Assembly (NCBI GenBank): GCA_045636385.1
Contig: JAZTXK010000078.1
Span: 1 to 64,000, forward strand
From: CAG-390 sp045636385
Lineage (GTDB): Bacteria > Bacillota > Clostridia > Oscillospirales > CAG-272
Direction of reading: 5' to 3'
Length of the DNA stretch: 64,000 bases
Positions within the stretch are counted from its first letter, which is position 1. Each line of letters starts with the position of its first letter. The notes beneath the pieces are model-generated. The model was not told where the DNA came from and did not search any database. It saw only the letters and a program-made list of their open reading frames with translations. Shown here piece by piece: positions 53,007-61,637 of this stretch. The translations under genes were made by a program, and so were the position numbers.

Positions 53007-53740
53007 TTGTTATCCTCCCCGGATATACCGTCAAGTGCTCGGCTTACGCGGTCGGGGCGGTAATTATATCTTTCTTTGATATATCCCATAAGAGTCTTTC
53101 CGCTTTCCTCGAGCTCTGACGCAGTAACGTCGCCTATAACCTCGCCGCGCCTGATAAGTACCGCGCGTCCAATAAAATCCGATACCTCCTCGATTAAATG
53201 AGTTGAAAGGATAACGGTTTCGTTCGGTTCAAGAATTCCGAGAAGGACCTTGTAGAAATCCTCTCGATTGAATACGTCGTTACCTGCAAAGGGTTCGTCC
53301 ATCAAAATGTAATCTGCACCCTGACAAAGTGCGAGGATGACCTCGAACTGATTCTTTTGTCCCATTGAGAAATGCTTAAGAGCTTTGTGCATTGGTAATT
53401 CAAAAAATTCCATCAGCCCCTTGAAGCGCTTATCTGAGAAGGAAGGGAAGTGCTCTCTGTAAAAGTCCCTGTGTGCCGCAGGAGACAAATTGGGAAAGAA
53501 GGAATGCTCTCCTGTCGCAAAGGATATCTTGGTTATATTTTTGGTACCGATCGTGTCACCGTCAAGAGTAACCTCACCGTGATAGCTTATAAAACCGAGC
53601 ACTGATTTCATAAGAGTGGTTTTTCCCGCTCCGTTTTCACCGAAAAGACCAACGATCTCGCCTCTTTCAAAAGTCAGATTTACATCCTTCAATGCACACT
53701 TTGTGCCGTAATATTTGGTTAAGCTTTTAATTTCAAGCAT
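53003..53740 (-). CDS. ABC transporter ATP-binding protein (YtrB-like)
   Basis: A 245-residue ABC ATPase. Walker A is GENGAGKTT, the Q-loop region is SFATGEHSF (the usual Gln is absent at its expected place), the signature is KHFSMGQKNQFEVILAL (diverged LSGGQ), Walker B is YILMDEP, and the switch His is in STHLIEE. The ATG at 53740 has GGAGGTGA upstream. With a YtrA-type repressor and two membrane proteins it forms a ytr-like unit; in Bacillus ytr responds to wall-active peptides. The substrate here is unknown. Confidence 0.9.
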   Translation of the reverse strand: MLEIKSLTKYYGTKCALKDVNLTFERGEIVGLFGENGAGKTTLMKSVLGFISYHGEVTLDGDTIGTKNITKISFATGEHSFFPNLSPAAHRDFYREHFPSFSDKRFKGLMEFFELPMHKALKHFSMGQKNQFEVILALCQGADYILMDEPFAGNDVFNREDFYKVLLGILEPNETVILSTHLIEEVSDFIGRAVLIRRGEVIGDVTASELEESGKTLMGYIKERYNYRPDRVSRALDGISGEDNK

Positions 53741-53745
53741 AGTTT

Positions 53746-54237
53746 TCACCTCCATATATTATAGGGAAGACACGCCTTGGGTGTCGCAAGGAAATAGATG
53801 ATATAACAAAAGAGAATTACTGCGATAGCTATGGCGATTGTGCCTATGCTCGCCAGAAGCGGAACTGTCCAAGCGCGCTTATGCATCTCGATTTTGTTCG
53901 GAAGTCGCCTCATTAAATAAACGCTCATGCTTCCTTGCCTGTAATAGGAATAGTGATATATTACATAGCTGAGCAGAACAAGAGCTACAAAAATAAATCC
54001 GCTAAAATATATATCGATCAGATTATAAAACGGTGGTATGATCGCACCGACGATGATAAGTCGTTTGTCGCCGACGTATTCGAAGAGCTCAGCCCTGCAT
54101 CTGATATAATTCAAAAGAAAGGCAAAAATGCTTACAACCGCAGACACGATGTTACCGATCACGAATACGGCATATTCTTGCTTAAGACTCAAGCCCGGCG
54201 GGGAATTGCGTTTAAAAGATTCAATCAGCTTGCTCAT
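53746..54237 (-). CDS. Membrane protein of the ytr-like operon
   Basis: A 163-residue membrane protein with hydrophobic helices near residues 22-45, 63-82, 85-105 and 130-155. It is likely a permease subunit. The ATG at 54237 is chosen over an ATG nine bases upstream that directly abuts the GGAGG. It overlaps the preceding gene (54221) by 17 bases. Confidence 0.75.
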   Translation of the reverse strand: MSKLIESFKRNSPPGLSLKQEYAVFVIGNIVSAVVSIFAFLLNYIRCRAELFEYVGDKRLIIVGAIIPPFYNLIDIYFSGFIFVALVLLSYVIYHYSYYRQGSMSVYLMRRLPNKIEMHKRAWTVPLLASIGTIAIAIAVILFCYIIYFLATPKACLPYNIWR

Positions 54238-54982
54238 CCGTTGCATCCTCCTCGTCTTTTCTTTTAAGTACGTACGTAACTTCGCCGGCTATCATCAACG
54301 CAATTATAGATGTCGTGATGACATGGAACAGATTACCGATGCTTTGATCGAAATAAACCACCGTATACGGCAAAAGAGCGATTGCGGTAGGTGAAAATTT
54401 ATGTCTCCTCTGAGTGTAAGGGAACTCGGCAGTTGCGAAACCTAAAGAGAGTATAAGCAAAGCATTTCTTATCCACAATCCGATATCTTCAAGCGGAAGT
54501 ATGCTGTGCAGAAATTCGTTTCTGTAAAATGCAAGCACAACCGTTTGATTGCTGATACAATCGGACGGAACCATAGAAATGTAGTATTGTGAAAGCACAA
54601 ACGCTACAACAAGCTGAACAGCAAATAGCATAAAATAGACTAAAATGTTGTAGAGTGCTTGATTGAAGAACGTTGCGCGTTCGCTTATGCTCAGCCTGCA
54701 CAGTGTGTATCCGGTTCTTGATTTGAATTGACAGCCCGGCAGGCAGAGTAGAAAAGTTATAGAAATCAGGCCAATTCGGAAATATACGTTAGTTGCAGCT
54801 CTTGCGAAGATTCTTTCAAGCGAAGATATCTCCGAACCGACAGCTTCGTATATCTCGAGCGTGTTTTTCAATTCAATATGAAAAAATATAATTTCGATAG
54901 CACACATAGCGAAAAGGATCAAAAGTACTCTATGAAGAGAGCTCCTTGCGAACAGGCCGAATACAGATAAATGCTTTTTCAT
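54221..54982 (-). CDS. Membrane protein of the ytr-like operon
   Basis: A 253-residue membrane protein with about six helices (first ~16-36, last ~205-230), a CLPGCQFKSRTGYTLCRL loop and an acidic tail (KRKDEEDATDEQ). It is probably the second permease subunit. The ATG at 54982 is preceded by GAGGTGA and is preferred over an in-frame ATG 9 bases upstream. It lies 10 bases after the repressor gene. Confidence 0.75.
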   Translation of the reverse strand: MKKHLSVFGLFARSSLHRVLLILFAMCAIEIIFFHIELKNTLEIYEAVGSEISSLERIFARAATNVYFRIGLISITFLLCLPGCQFKSRTGYTLCRLSISERATFFNQALYNILVYFMLFAVQLVVAFVLSQYYISMVPSDCISNQTVVLAFYRNEFLHSILPLEDIGLWIRNALLILSLGFATAEFPYTQRRHKFSPTAIALLPYTVVYFDQSIGNLFHVITTSIIALMIAGEVTYVLKRKDEEDATDEQAD

Positions 54983-54992
54983 AAAAATCACC

Positions 54993-55364
54993 TCATTCCC
55001 AATAAGTTTCGATCAAAGCAAGGGCTTCGTCTTTGTTTAGCCCCATTTGCTTTAAAGAAGTAATAATTGCGGTGGCATCGCTTTCTATCAATTGCTTTCG
55101 CACGGAAGCTACGGCTTCATCACCAAAAATCATAAAACTTTTAGCACCCGAGCGGGATTCCATCAGCCCCTCGTCCTCAAGCATTTTGTAAGCCTTCTGA
55201 ATGGTGTTTGGATTTACCCCCAACAGAGCCGAGAGAACTCTTCTCGAAGGAACCTCGTCGCCATTCAGAATATTGCCCGCAACTATACCGCTTTTGATGT
55301 GCTTTACAATTTGTAGATAGATCGGTATACCTTCCTGTGCGATAAATGAATCAAAGGAAATCAT
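54993..55364 (-). CDS. GntR-family repressor, YtrA type
   Basis: A 123-residue regulator. The GntR winged helix spans residues ~10-75 (IPIYLQIVKHIKSGIVAGNI, VPSRRVLSALLGVNPNTIQK, LEDEGLMESRSG), followed by a short two-helix dimerisation tail as in YtrA. It is the first gene of its operon and two near-identical palindromes (55390-55413 and 55416-55439) overlap the promoter, so it almost certainly represses its own operon. Ribosome site AAAGGAA. Confidence 0.92.
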   Translation of the reverse strand: MISFDSFIAQEGIPIYLQIVKHIKSGIVAGNILNGDEVPSRRVLSALLGVNPNTIQKAYKMLEDEGLMESRSGAKSFMIFGDEAVASVRKQLIESDATAIITSLKQMGLNKDEALALIETYWE

Positions 55365-55389
55365 ATCTTGCTGTTCCTTTCATAGCTTA

Positions 55390-55439
55390 ACCGTATTATG
55401 CGCGTAATACGGTTTACTGTATTATATCACTAACACGGT
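55390..55439. promoter_or_regulatory. Twin operators of the GntR/YtrA-type repressor
   Basis: O1 is ACCGTATTA-N6-TAATACGGT (55390-55413), a perfect 9-bp inverted repeat. O2 is ACTGTATTA-N6-TAACACGGT (55416-55439), the same site with two mismatches. The centres are 26 bp apart. O2 overlaps the -10 box and O1 lies about at the transcription start. Confidence 0.88.
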
Positions 55440-55449
55440 TACTTGTCAA
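55421..55449 (-). promoter_or_regulatory. Consensus promoter of the ytr-like operon
   Basis: Minus-strand TTGACA (55444-55449) and TATAAT (55421-55426) at 17-base spacing. The -10 lies inside operator O2. Confidence 0.9.
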
Positions 55450-55490
55450 GAGTTTTTTCAAAAATAAATAAAACTTTTCTTAGAAAAGCA

Positions 55491-55525
55491 AAAAGCAGCC
55501 ACACCGCTGTCGGTGTGGCTGCTTT
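55491..55525 (-). terminator. Terminator of tmRNA
   Basis: A stem of about 15 bp (AAAGCAGCCACACCG and its complement) immediately follows the tmRNA CCA end on the minus strand, with a TTTTTGCTTTTC tract after it. Confidence 0.9.
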
Positions 55526-55894
55526 TGGTGGAGGCGAGGGGAATCGAACCCCTGTCCGAAAATCAATCCTTACGGTTTTCTACGAGTGTATCCGGTTATT
55601 TGCATTCCCATCATACGCCGAGAATCGGCGCTCTGCGTAATCAAGTATCCTTTTTATGCGTGATCGTTTCAAAGGCTAAATGGCGATTCACGTTCATCGC
55701 TACATGACGCTCGCATCCCGAGTCGCGATACTCTCGGGCGGAACGGGCGGCTCCTCAGAGCCGCGTCACTGCCGTTTAGGCAGCAAGTGCTACGTTATTG
55801 TTAGCGTTTAATGTTTAAGTTGAGCCGTTTAAGAGTTGCTCAGCTCTACTCGCTTGCCGTATCTCATAACCCCCGTCGAAACCTTTACGCCCCC
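55526..55894 (-). ncRNA. ssrA: Transfer-messenger RNA (tmRNA)
   Basis: A one-piece tmRNA of about 369 nt. The 5' end is GGGGGCGTAAAGGTTTCGAC and pairs with CGCCTCC before the encoded ACCA 3' end; the T-arm is GGGTTCGATTCCC. The tag reading frame runs from the resume codon GCT (55805) to TAA (55776) and encodes ANNNVALAA, ending in the usual ALAA protease signal. It rescues stalled ribosomes with SmpB, encoded just upstream on the same strand. Confidence 0.97.
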
Positions 55895-55932
55895 ATATAT
55901 ATTAATCGGCAATCTGCGCGGGGAAGTGCAGA

Positions 55933-56403
55933 TCAATAATCATAGTTGGTCTTGCGTATCCGTTCGCTGTCTCTGTTGGCTTGTTTTTCAGCCTCGGCAT
56001 CACGTTTATCGTAAAGCTTTTTGCCTCGGCACAGACCGATTTCAACCTTGACCTTCGAATCCTTGAAATAGAGCGACAGAGGGATCAAGGTATAGCCTTT
56101 TTGCGAAACGAGAGAAAACAGCTTCAGTATCTCACGCTTGTGCATCAAAAGCTTGCGAACTCTTCGCGGATCGGTATTAAATATATTTCCTTTTTCATAA
56201 GGACTAATGTGAACACCGTTGACGAATATTTCGCCGTCTTTGATAGTGCAGTATGAATCCTTAAGGTTAACCTGACCGGCTCTGAGGCTTTTTACCTCGG
56301 TTCCGACAAGGGAAATCCCGGCTTCGTATTTTTGATCTACGAAATAATCGTGATAAGCCTTACGGTTAGCTGCTATTTGCTTTGTGCCGCGTTCTTTTGC
56401 CAC
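55933..56403 (-). CDS. smpB: SsrA-binding protein SmpB
   Basis: A 156-residue SmpB. Family features: IAANRKAYHDYFVDQKYEAG, ISLVGTEVKSLRAGQVNLKD, VHISPYEKGN, RRVRKLLMHKREI and the basic C-terminal tail with KLYDKRDAEAEK. It lies 38 bases upstream of ssrA on the same strand, a common linkage. GGAGGTATCC precedes the start. Confidence 0.97.
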   Translation of the reverse strand: MAKERGTKQIAANRKAYHDYFVDQKYEAGISLVGTEVKSLRAGQVNLKDSYCTIKDGEIFVNGVHISPYEKGNIFNTDPRRVRKLLMHKREILKLFSLVSQKGYTLIPLSLYFKDSKVKVEIGLCRGKKLYDKRDAEAEKQANRDSERIRKTNYDY

Positions 56404-56740
56404 GTCGGATACCTCCTTAAAGTTTACTGCAAAATATTATACTACATTTTTTCAAAAAAATCAAGTGAAAAATGTAGGATTTTATCAACGGACGGAAAAT
56501 TAAAGTAATAAATATACAATGCTTTTACTTGATCGTGTTATAATTTACACTAAAGAGCAGTAGAGGTGTTTCTTGCGATTACTTCGCAAAATGCAAGTTT
56601 TGCGAAATAGAGGGAGGAGGGTGATCGAATTCGAAGGCCATATTAATTATAAAGCCGCTAAATTTCATTTGTATGATTTGTACAAAATATCGCGTCAAAA
56701 CTGTGTATTCCTACAAAATTTATTTTTTTATAAAATAGTT
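56404..56740. other. Gene-free region with switchable hairpins
   Basis: No credible gene lies between smpB and 56803. An extended -10 (TGTTATAAT, near 56536-56544) could start a transcript. TCGCAAAA at 56584-56591 can pair either with the upstream TTGCGA (56573-56578) or with the downstream TTTTGCGA (56598-56605), so two exclusive hairpins are possible. GGGAGGAGG follows at 56612. An ORF here (56573-56872) has no supporting features. Confidence 0.45.
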
Positions 56741-56769
56741 TTGACATTTTGCTTTTTTAATGATATAAT
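56741..56769 (+). promoter_or_regulatory. Perfect consensus promoter for the 56803 gene
   Basis: TTGACA and TATAAT at 17-base spacing, 33 bases before the start; the strongest promoter match in the window. Confidence 0.93.
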
Positions 56770-56802
56770 TATTACAACACTATTTTTGGAGGTCGTTTTA
56801 CT

Positions 56803-57228
56803 ATGGCAATTAAAATGCGTTATCTTTATGCTTCCGGCAAAAAGAAATTCGTCACGATTGGTGATATGGTAAAGAAAAAATTCGAGCTTACTAATAACAA
56901 CGCTGTTGACGTAATTCCGCCCGCTTACAACTGCGATAAGGAAAGATTCGTCTTCATCGGTATCTCCGTTAAGGATGAGCCCGAAAATAAGGTCAGACTT
57001 TTCTGCCAGCAGCTTGACAAGACCAAGGCTGCTTACGTAGCACTTATCGTTGACGGTAACGAAAAAGGCGCAAACGCTGTTAAGGACATCCTTGCAGCCG
57101 CAGGCACTAACGTTTTCCCCGAGATTTTCTATATCAAGGGCGGACTTCCTTTCCTTGCTAATCTGAAGCCTGAGGAAAAGGATGCGCTCGATAAGTGGCT
57201 CGACAAAGCCGTTGCTTATATGAACTGA
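56803..57228 (+). CDS. Small flavodoxin-like-fold protein, unknown
   Basis: A 141-residue soluble protein. The pattern of strands and helices (ERFVFIGISV, AAYVALIVDG, GTNVFPEIFYIKGG) looks like a flavodoxin-like alpha/beta fold, but the FMN-binding loop of flavodoxins is not evident. GGAGG ribosome site and a perfect promoter suggest strong expression. Single-gene unit. I recognise no specific family; FMN binding is not supported. Confidence 0.7.
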   Translation: MAIKMRYLYASGKKKFVTIGDMVKKKFELTNNNAVDVIPPAYNCDKERFVFIGISVKDEPENKVRLFCQQLDKTKAAYVALIVDGNEKGANAVKDILAAAGTNVFPEIFYIKGGLPFLANLKPEEKDALDKWLDKAVAYMN

Positions 57229-57231
57229 TAC

Positions 57232-57267
57232 ATATTAACTCCGCTGAATTATCAGCGGAGTTAATAT
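57232..57267. terminator. Bidirectional terminator
   Basis: A 16-bp perfect stem (ATATTAACTCCGCTGA and its complement, loop ATTA) with a T-run separates convergent genes. Confidence 0.92.
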
Positions 57268-57278
57268 TTTATTCATAA

Positions 57279-58091
57279 TTAATGTTTTTTCTTTATTATG
57301 AGTGAGCCTGCAAAACATGCCATTCCTACTATTGTCGCGGAAGCAACGAATGCTATCACTATTCTGTTTTCGAAAGATCCGGAGGATTCTTTGGCTGCGG
57401 TGTTATAAGGCGCGAGCACGTCTATTCCCAAAATGCCGTTTCTATCGGTGACTCTTACATATTCTTTTTTAATGCAGTCGCTTTCCATGTCATTGCGGAA
57501 TGTACCGTTATTCTGGCGGATCATATATTCGAGCCAATAATCATAGCTTTCAACAGTAAATCCATCTATAACTTCGCTTGAAGAGGTTACGTACGTGATT
57601 TTAATATTGTATAACTGTTGCATGGTAAAATCTATTTTGGTTTTACCGCCTGCATCTATGTATTCTTGGCTGAATAATTGGTTCAGCATTTCAGATTCAC
57701 CGAGTATTGCATATTCCACGAAGTTGCATATCAAGCCCACAGAATCGTGCATAATAGTAGGTACATCATCCATATTACCGTTAACTATTGCGCAAGTGAT
57801 TCCATTGTCGGGATTCTCGAATTTAATTGTTCTATCAAGCTCGAGATAATTCTCATCTTTGAGGATATTTTTATCATAATCAGCTTCATAGAACAAGTAT
57901 GTTGTTCCCTTTTGGGGTTGATTTTTGTCTTTGGCGGACATGGCTGCAAGTAGTGCCGCGCACATAACGGTCGTACCGATTATGAAGATCAGAAATACTA
58001 TGATAATGCTTTTAGATTTCCTGTTAGAGTTCCGCTTTTGGTTTTTCGCGGACGGCATTTTATTGTTGACAAGTGGTTTTTGACTATTCAT
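57279..58091 (-). CDS. Two-helix membrane protein, unknown
   Basis: A 270-residue protein. A Lys/Asn-rich N-terminal stretch (~1-27) precedes a first helix (SIIIVFLIFIIGTTVMCAAL), then a ~190-residue extracytoplasmic domain, a second helix near the end (IVIAFVASATIVGMACFAG) and a KKKH tail. Both ends are therefore cytoplasmic. The family is not recognised. It stands alone. Confidence 0.7.
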   Translation of the reverse strand: MNSQKPLVNNKMPSAKNQKRNSNRKSKSIIIVFLIFIIGTTVMCAALLAAMSAKDKNQPQKGTTYLFYEADYDKNILKDENYLELDRTIKFENPDNGITCAIVNGNMDDVPTIMHDSVGLICNFVEYAILGESEMLNQLFSQEYIDAGGKTKIDFTMQQLYNIKITYVTSSSEVIDGFTVESYDYWLEYMIRQNNGTFRNDMESDCIKKEYVRVTDRNGILGIDVLAPYNTAAKESSGSFENRIVIAFVASATIVGMACFAGSLIIKKKH

Positions 58092-58222
58092 AATTACACC
58101 TTAAGTTATCATTTTTAATAATCTTAACATAATTATTGAAAAAATTCTAATGCATTTGATTAAATTTTTAGTAAAAAAATGATGAAAAAGCGCTTGCGAC
58201 TTTAACTTTTTTCACTTTATTA

Positions 58223-58251
58223 TTGCAAAAGCGGCGATTTTATGATATAAT
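58223..58251 (+). promoter_or_regulatory. Sigma-A promoter for the 58286 operon
   Basis: TTGCAA and TATAAT at 17-base spacing, 34 bases before the start. Confidence 0.82.
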
Positions 58252-58285
58252 AATATGAATATTTTTATGAAACGAGTAATCTACT

Positions 58286-59497
58286 ATGAAATATCTTGTA
58301 TTAATTCCGGACGGCATGGCTGACGAGCGTGTCGAATCTCTTAATAATAGAACACCTATGGAAGCGGCTGACAAGTCAGTAATGGATTCTTTGGCAATCA
58401 AATCCTTTTACGGTCTTGTACAGAATGTTCCCGAGGGTATGGTTCCCGAATCTGATACTGCTAACATGGCTATTCTCTCCTTTGATCCCAAGGTATACTC
58501 CAGAGGTCGCTCCCCACTTGAAGCTGTCAGCATGGGCTTGAAGCTTAATGACGGAGATGTTGCGATCAGAGCTAATACCGTCTCGCTTTCTGAAGCTGAT
58601 CGCTACGAGGATCGAATTATGCTTGACAATGCTGCCGACGAGATAACCACCGAAGAGGCTGCTATTCTGATTGATGCCGTAAACGAGCAGCTTGCTGATG
58701 ATATCAGACGCCTCTACGTTGGAGTGGCTTACAGACATTGCTTAATATGGAAGAACGTTGACGATAAGTATGATTTTGCGCGTCCTCACGATATAATCGG
58801 AAAGCGCATCGGCGAATATCTTCCCGATGAAGTTTATGGCAAAGAATTTCTTGAGTTCATGCGTAAATCCTGTGAAATTCTTGAGAACCATCCTCTCAAC
58901 ATTGAGCGAAAGAAAAAAGGACGTCTCCCTGCCAACTCTCTGTGGCTTTGGAGCCCCGGAAAGCCTCTTTCTCTTCCCTCTTTCAATGATAAATTCGGTC
59001 TTCGCGGTACCGTAATATCTGCAGTTGACCTTATAAAGGGCATCGGTATCTGCGCAGGAATGGAATCTATTGACGTTGACGGAGCAACGGGTACCGTCAA
59101 CACTAATTACGAAGGCAAAGCGAATGCTGCTATTGAAGCATTCAAGGCGGGTAGCGATCTGGTATACCTTCATTTTGAAGGTCCCGATGAGCACGGTCAC
59201 AGAGGCGAGCCTGACGTTAAGACAAAATCCATTGAGTATATTGATAAATACGCACTTTCTCCGATTTTTGAATATCTCAAAAACTGCGGAGAAGATTTCG
59301 GAATCATGATCCTTCCCGATCATCCTACTCCCGTTCGTATCAGAACTCATTCTCCCGAACCCGTACCGTATATTATTTATTCGTCCAAGAACAGCAATAA
59401 CGGAATCGAAAACTACAATGAATTCTCCTGCGCTGACGGTAAATATATCGCTGACGGTTGGGAGCTTATGCAGTATTTCATTGATGTTTGCAAATAA
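58286..59497 (+). CDS. ApgM-type phosphoglycerate mutase or homoserine kinase
   Basis: A 403-residue alkaline-phosphatase-superfamily protein of the archaeal-type cofactor-independent phosphoglycerate mutase family. MKYLVLIPDGMADE holds the first metal Asp; SDTANMAILSFDP the nucleophile Ser; DEHGHRGEPDVK and LPDHPTPV the later metal ligands. Bacterial members of this family have been reported to act as an alternative homoserine kinase, and thrC is 2.5 kb downstream in the same direction, while no thrB is seen. The choice between the two roles is open. Confidence 0.85.
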   Translation: MKYLVLIPDGMADERVESLNNRTPMEAADKSVMDSLAIKSFYGLVQNVPEGMVPESDTANMAILSFDPKVYSRGRSPLEAVSMGLKLNDGDVAIRANTVSLSEADRYEDRIMLDNAADEITTEEAAILIDAVNEQLADDIRRLYVGVAYRHCLIWKNVDDKYDFARPHDIIGKRIGEYLPDEVYGKEFLEFMRKSCEILENHPLNIERKKKGRLPANSLWLWSPGKPLSLPSFNDKFGLRGTVISAVDLIKGIGICAGMESIDVDGATGTVNTNYEGKANAAIEAFKAGSDLVYLHFEGPDEHGHRGEPDVKTKSIEYIDKYALSPIFEYLKNCGEDFGIMILPDHPTPVRIRTHSPEPVPYIIYSSKNSNNGIENYNEFSCADGKYIADGWELMQYFIDVCK

Positions 59498-59515
59498 TTC
59501 GAATGGTATAATATT

Positions 59516-60121
59516 ATGAATAACGAAAAAGAAATAGTAGAAGTAGTGCCTACACAAAAAGAAAAAGGTTCTTTCTTGGGAGAACTGTTTGAATATTTTG
59601 AGCAATTTATAATAGCCGCCTGCTGCGTTTTAATTATTTTCACCTTCTGTACAAGAATATGCAGAGTTTCCGGTGACTCGATGTTAAACACTCTATATGA
59701 CACCGAAGTGCTTTTAGTTTCTGATGTTTTGTATACCCCCGAGCGAGGAGACATTATAGTATTTCACCAAACCGGCGATCTCAATGAACCGGTGGTTAAG
59801 AGAGTTATCGCTACGGAGGGAGAATGGATCGACATCGAAGCAAGCAATAATAAGCTGATCGTTACGATCTATGATTCCAATAAAGAAAATCCGCGCGTAC
59901 TTGATGAAGATTACGCGAATTATTTCAAGGGCGTCGGTTACTATCATTATACGAATTATCCCGTACAAGTGCCCGAGGGATGCATCTTCGTTATGGGCGA
60001 CAACAGAGGAAATTCCCTTGATAGCCGCTCGGATTCTATAGGATTCGTAGACGTACGAAGAGTACTCGGCAAGGTTGTTTGCAGAGTTTTGCCCTTGGAC
60101 AAATTTGGAACAGTTAACTAA
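59516..60121 (+). CDS. lepB: Signal peptidase I
   Basis: A 201-residue type I signal peptidase with a single N-terminal transmembrane helix (~28-47). The catalytic dyad is S55 (SGDSML) and K95 (VVKRVIA). The box E region FVMGDNRGNSLDSRS is complete. It opens the conserved lepB-rbgA-rnhB-yraN block of Firmicutes, 18 bases after the ApgM-type gene. Confidence 0.96.
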   Translation: MNNEKEIVEVVPTQKEKGSFLGELFEYFEQFIIAACCVLIIFTFCTRICRVSGDSMLNTLYDTEVLLVSDVLYTPERGDIIVFHQTGDLNEPVVKRVIATEGEWIDIEASNNKLIVTIYDSNKENPRVLDEDYANYFKGVGYYHYTNYPVQVPEGCIFVMGDNRGNSLDSRSDSIGFVDVRRVLGKVVCRVLPLDKFGTVN

Positions 60122-60141
60122 CAAAGAAACGGAAAATCAAA

Positions 60142-61029
60142 ATGCCATCACAAGTAATTCAGTGGTTCCCGGGACATATGGCGAAAACGCGCCGTATGAT
60201 TTCCGAAAACTTAAAAAACGTAGATGCTGTTATCGAGATGCGCGATGCTCGTATACCGATCAGCTCAAAAAACCCCGAAATTGAAAAGCTTACTCAAAAT
60301 AAACCGCGTCTGATATTATTAAACAAGGCTTCCCTTGCGGATCCGGTAGAATCGAAAAAGTGGGTTTCGTATTTTTCAACCGAAAAAACATCTTGTATTC
60401 TTACCGATTGCGCAGACGGTACGGGATTTAACGATATATATCCTACGCTGAAAAAAATGTGTGCCGAGAAGCTTGCGGCTTACGAAAGCAAAGGAATGCA
60501 CGGCAGGCACATCAGAGTTATGGTTCTTGGAATACCGAACGTAGGCAAGTCTTCCTTTATCAATAGACTTGCAGGAAGCAAAAAAGCGAAAGTCGAAGAC
60601 CGCCCCGGTGTTACGCGCGATAAACAGTGGGTCCAAACGAAGTACAATCTTGATCTTTTGGATATGCCCGGTGTGCTTTGGCCTAAATTCGATGATGTAA
60701 GAGTCGGCGAAAATCTTGCATTGACAGGTGCTGTAAAGGACGACGTTATTGATACGATCGAGCTTGCGGCAATTCTTGTTAACAGACTCCGCGCATCGCA
60801 CCCCGATCTTCTTTGCGCAAGGTACAAGCTTACTGAAGATCAAATTGCCGAGGACGTTATGGTCGGTGATATTTTTGATATCATAGGCAAAAACCGAGGT
60901 TTCCTTCTCAGAGGCGGAGAGATCAATTACGATCGCGCCGCGGCGGTTATGCTTGATGAATTCAGAGCTGCAAAGATAGGTAGAATCACTTTGGATATTT
61001 GCCCGAAGGATAATGAAGGAGTGCACTGA
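60142..61029 (+). CDS. rbgA: Ribosome biogenesis GTPase RbgA (YlqF)
   Basis: A 295-residue circularly permuted GTPase: G4 (LLNKASL) comes first, then G1 (GIPNVGKSS), G2 region (RPGVTR) and G3 (DMPGVLWP). The N-terminal IQWFPGHMAKTRR is the RbgA hallmark. It acts in late 50S assembly. Its TGA overlaps the rnhB start by one base. Confidence 0.96.
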   Translation: MPSQVIQWFPGHMAKTRRMISENLKNVDAVIEMRDARIPISSKNPEIEKLTQNKPRLILLNKASLADPVESKKWVSYFSTEKTSCILTDCADGTGFNDIYPTLKKMCAEKLAAYESKGMHGRHIRVMVLGIPNVGKSSFINRLAGSKKAKVEDRPGVTRDKQWVQTKYNLDLLDMPGVLWPKFDDVRVGENLALTGAVKDDVIDTIELAAILVNRLRASHPDLLCARYKLTEDQIAEDVMVGDIFDIIGKNRGFLLRGGEINYDRAAAVMLDEFRAAKIGRITLDICPKDNEGVH

Positions 61030-61637
61030 TGCCTGATTTCGGTATTGAAAAGCAGAAGTTAGAATCCGGGTATAAATACGTATGCGGTATAGATGAAGCC
61101 GGAAGAGGTCCTTTATGCGGCCCCGTCGTTGCTGCTGCATGTATTTTGCCGATCGACGTGGATATTCCGAAGCTCAATGATTCAAAGAAGCTGTCGCCCA
61201 AGGTTCGTATGGAGCTCTTCGAGCTTATCAAAGAAAAAGCTATTGCGTATTCAATTGGCTACGGCGACGTTGAGGAGATTGACAGAATCAATATTCTTGA
61301 GGCAACACTCCTTGCAATGAGGCGTGCTGTTGAGGGATTGGAAGTAAAACCCGATTACCTTTTAGTAGACGGTAATATTTTCAGAGATTTTGATGTCCCA
61401 GGCGAATCGGTTATTAAGGGCGATGCGGTTTCCTCTTCTATTGCAGCGGCATCGATTCTTGCAAAAGTTACCCGAGATTTGTTATGCGATGAGCTCGACG
61501 CGCTTTATCCCGAATACGGAATTAAAAACCACAAGGGATATGGCACCAAGGTTCACATCGAAGCGCTAAAGAAATACGGTCCCGCTCCGATACACAGAAA
61601 ACAGTTTATCCGTTTTCTTGATAAAAAGACAATATGA
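61029..61637 (+). CDS. rnhB: Ribonuclease HII
   Basis: A 202-residue RNase HII. The active-site Asp-Glu is in GIDEAGRGPLCGPVVAAA, with further acidic residues in LLVDGN and in the KVTRD segment (ASILAKVTRD). It removes ribonucleotides from DNA. The start overlaps the rbgA stop and its end overlaps the start of yraN by 4 bases. Confidence 0.96.
   Translation: MPDFGIEKQKLESGYKYVCGIDEAGRGPLCGPVVAAACILPIDVDIPKLNDSKKLSPKVRMELFELIKEKAIAYSIGYGDVEEIDRINILEATLLAMRRAVEGLEVKPDYLLVDGNIFRDFDVPGESVIKGDAVSSSIAAASILAKVTRDLLCDELDALYPEYGIKNHKGYGTKVHIEALKKYGPAPIHRKQFIRFLDKKTI

Noticed and set aside
55526..55560. A tRNA 3' end (GGGTTCGATTCCC...CCA)
   Set aside because: It is the tRNA-like end of tmRNA; no anticodon arm is present.
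56550..56650. Lysine riboswitch or T-box in the leader
   Set aside because: AGAGGTG and CGAAGG fragments recall the lysine riboswitch, but its other conserved blocks and the T-box sequence are missing.
56573..56872. 99-residue ORF before the 56803 gene
   Set aside because: It runs through a promoter (56741-56769) and into the real gene in another frame; no features.
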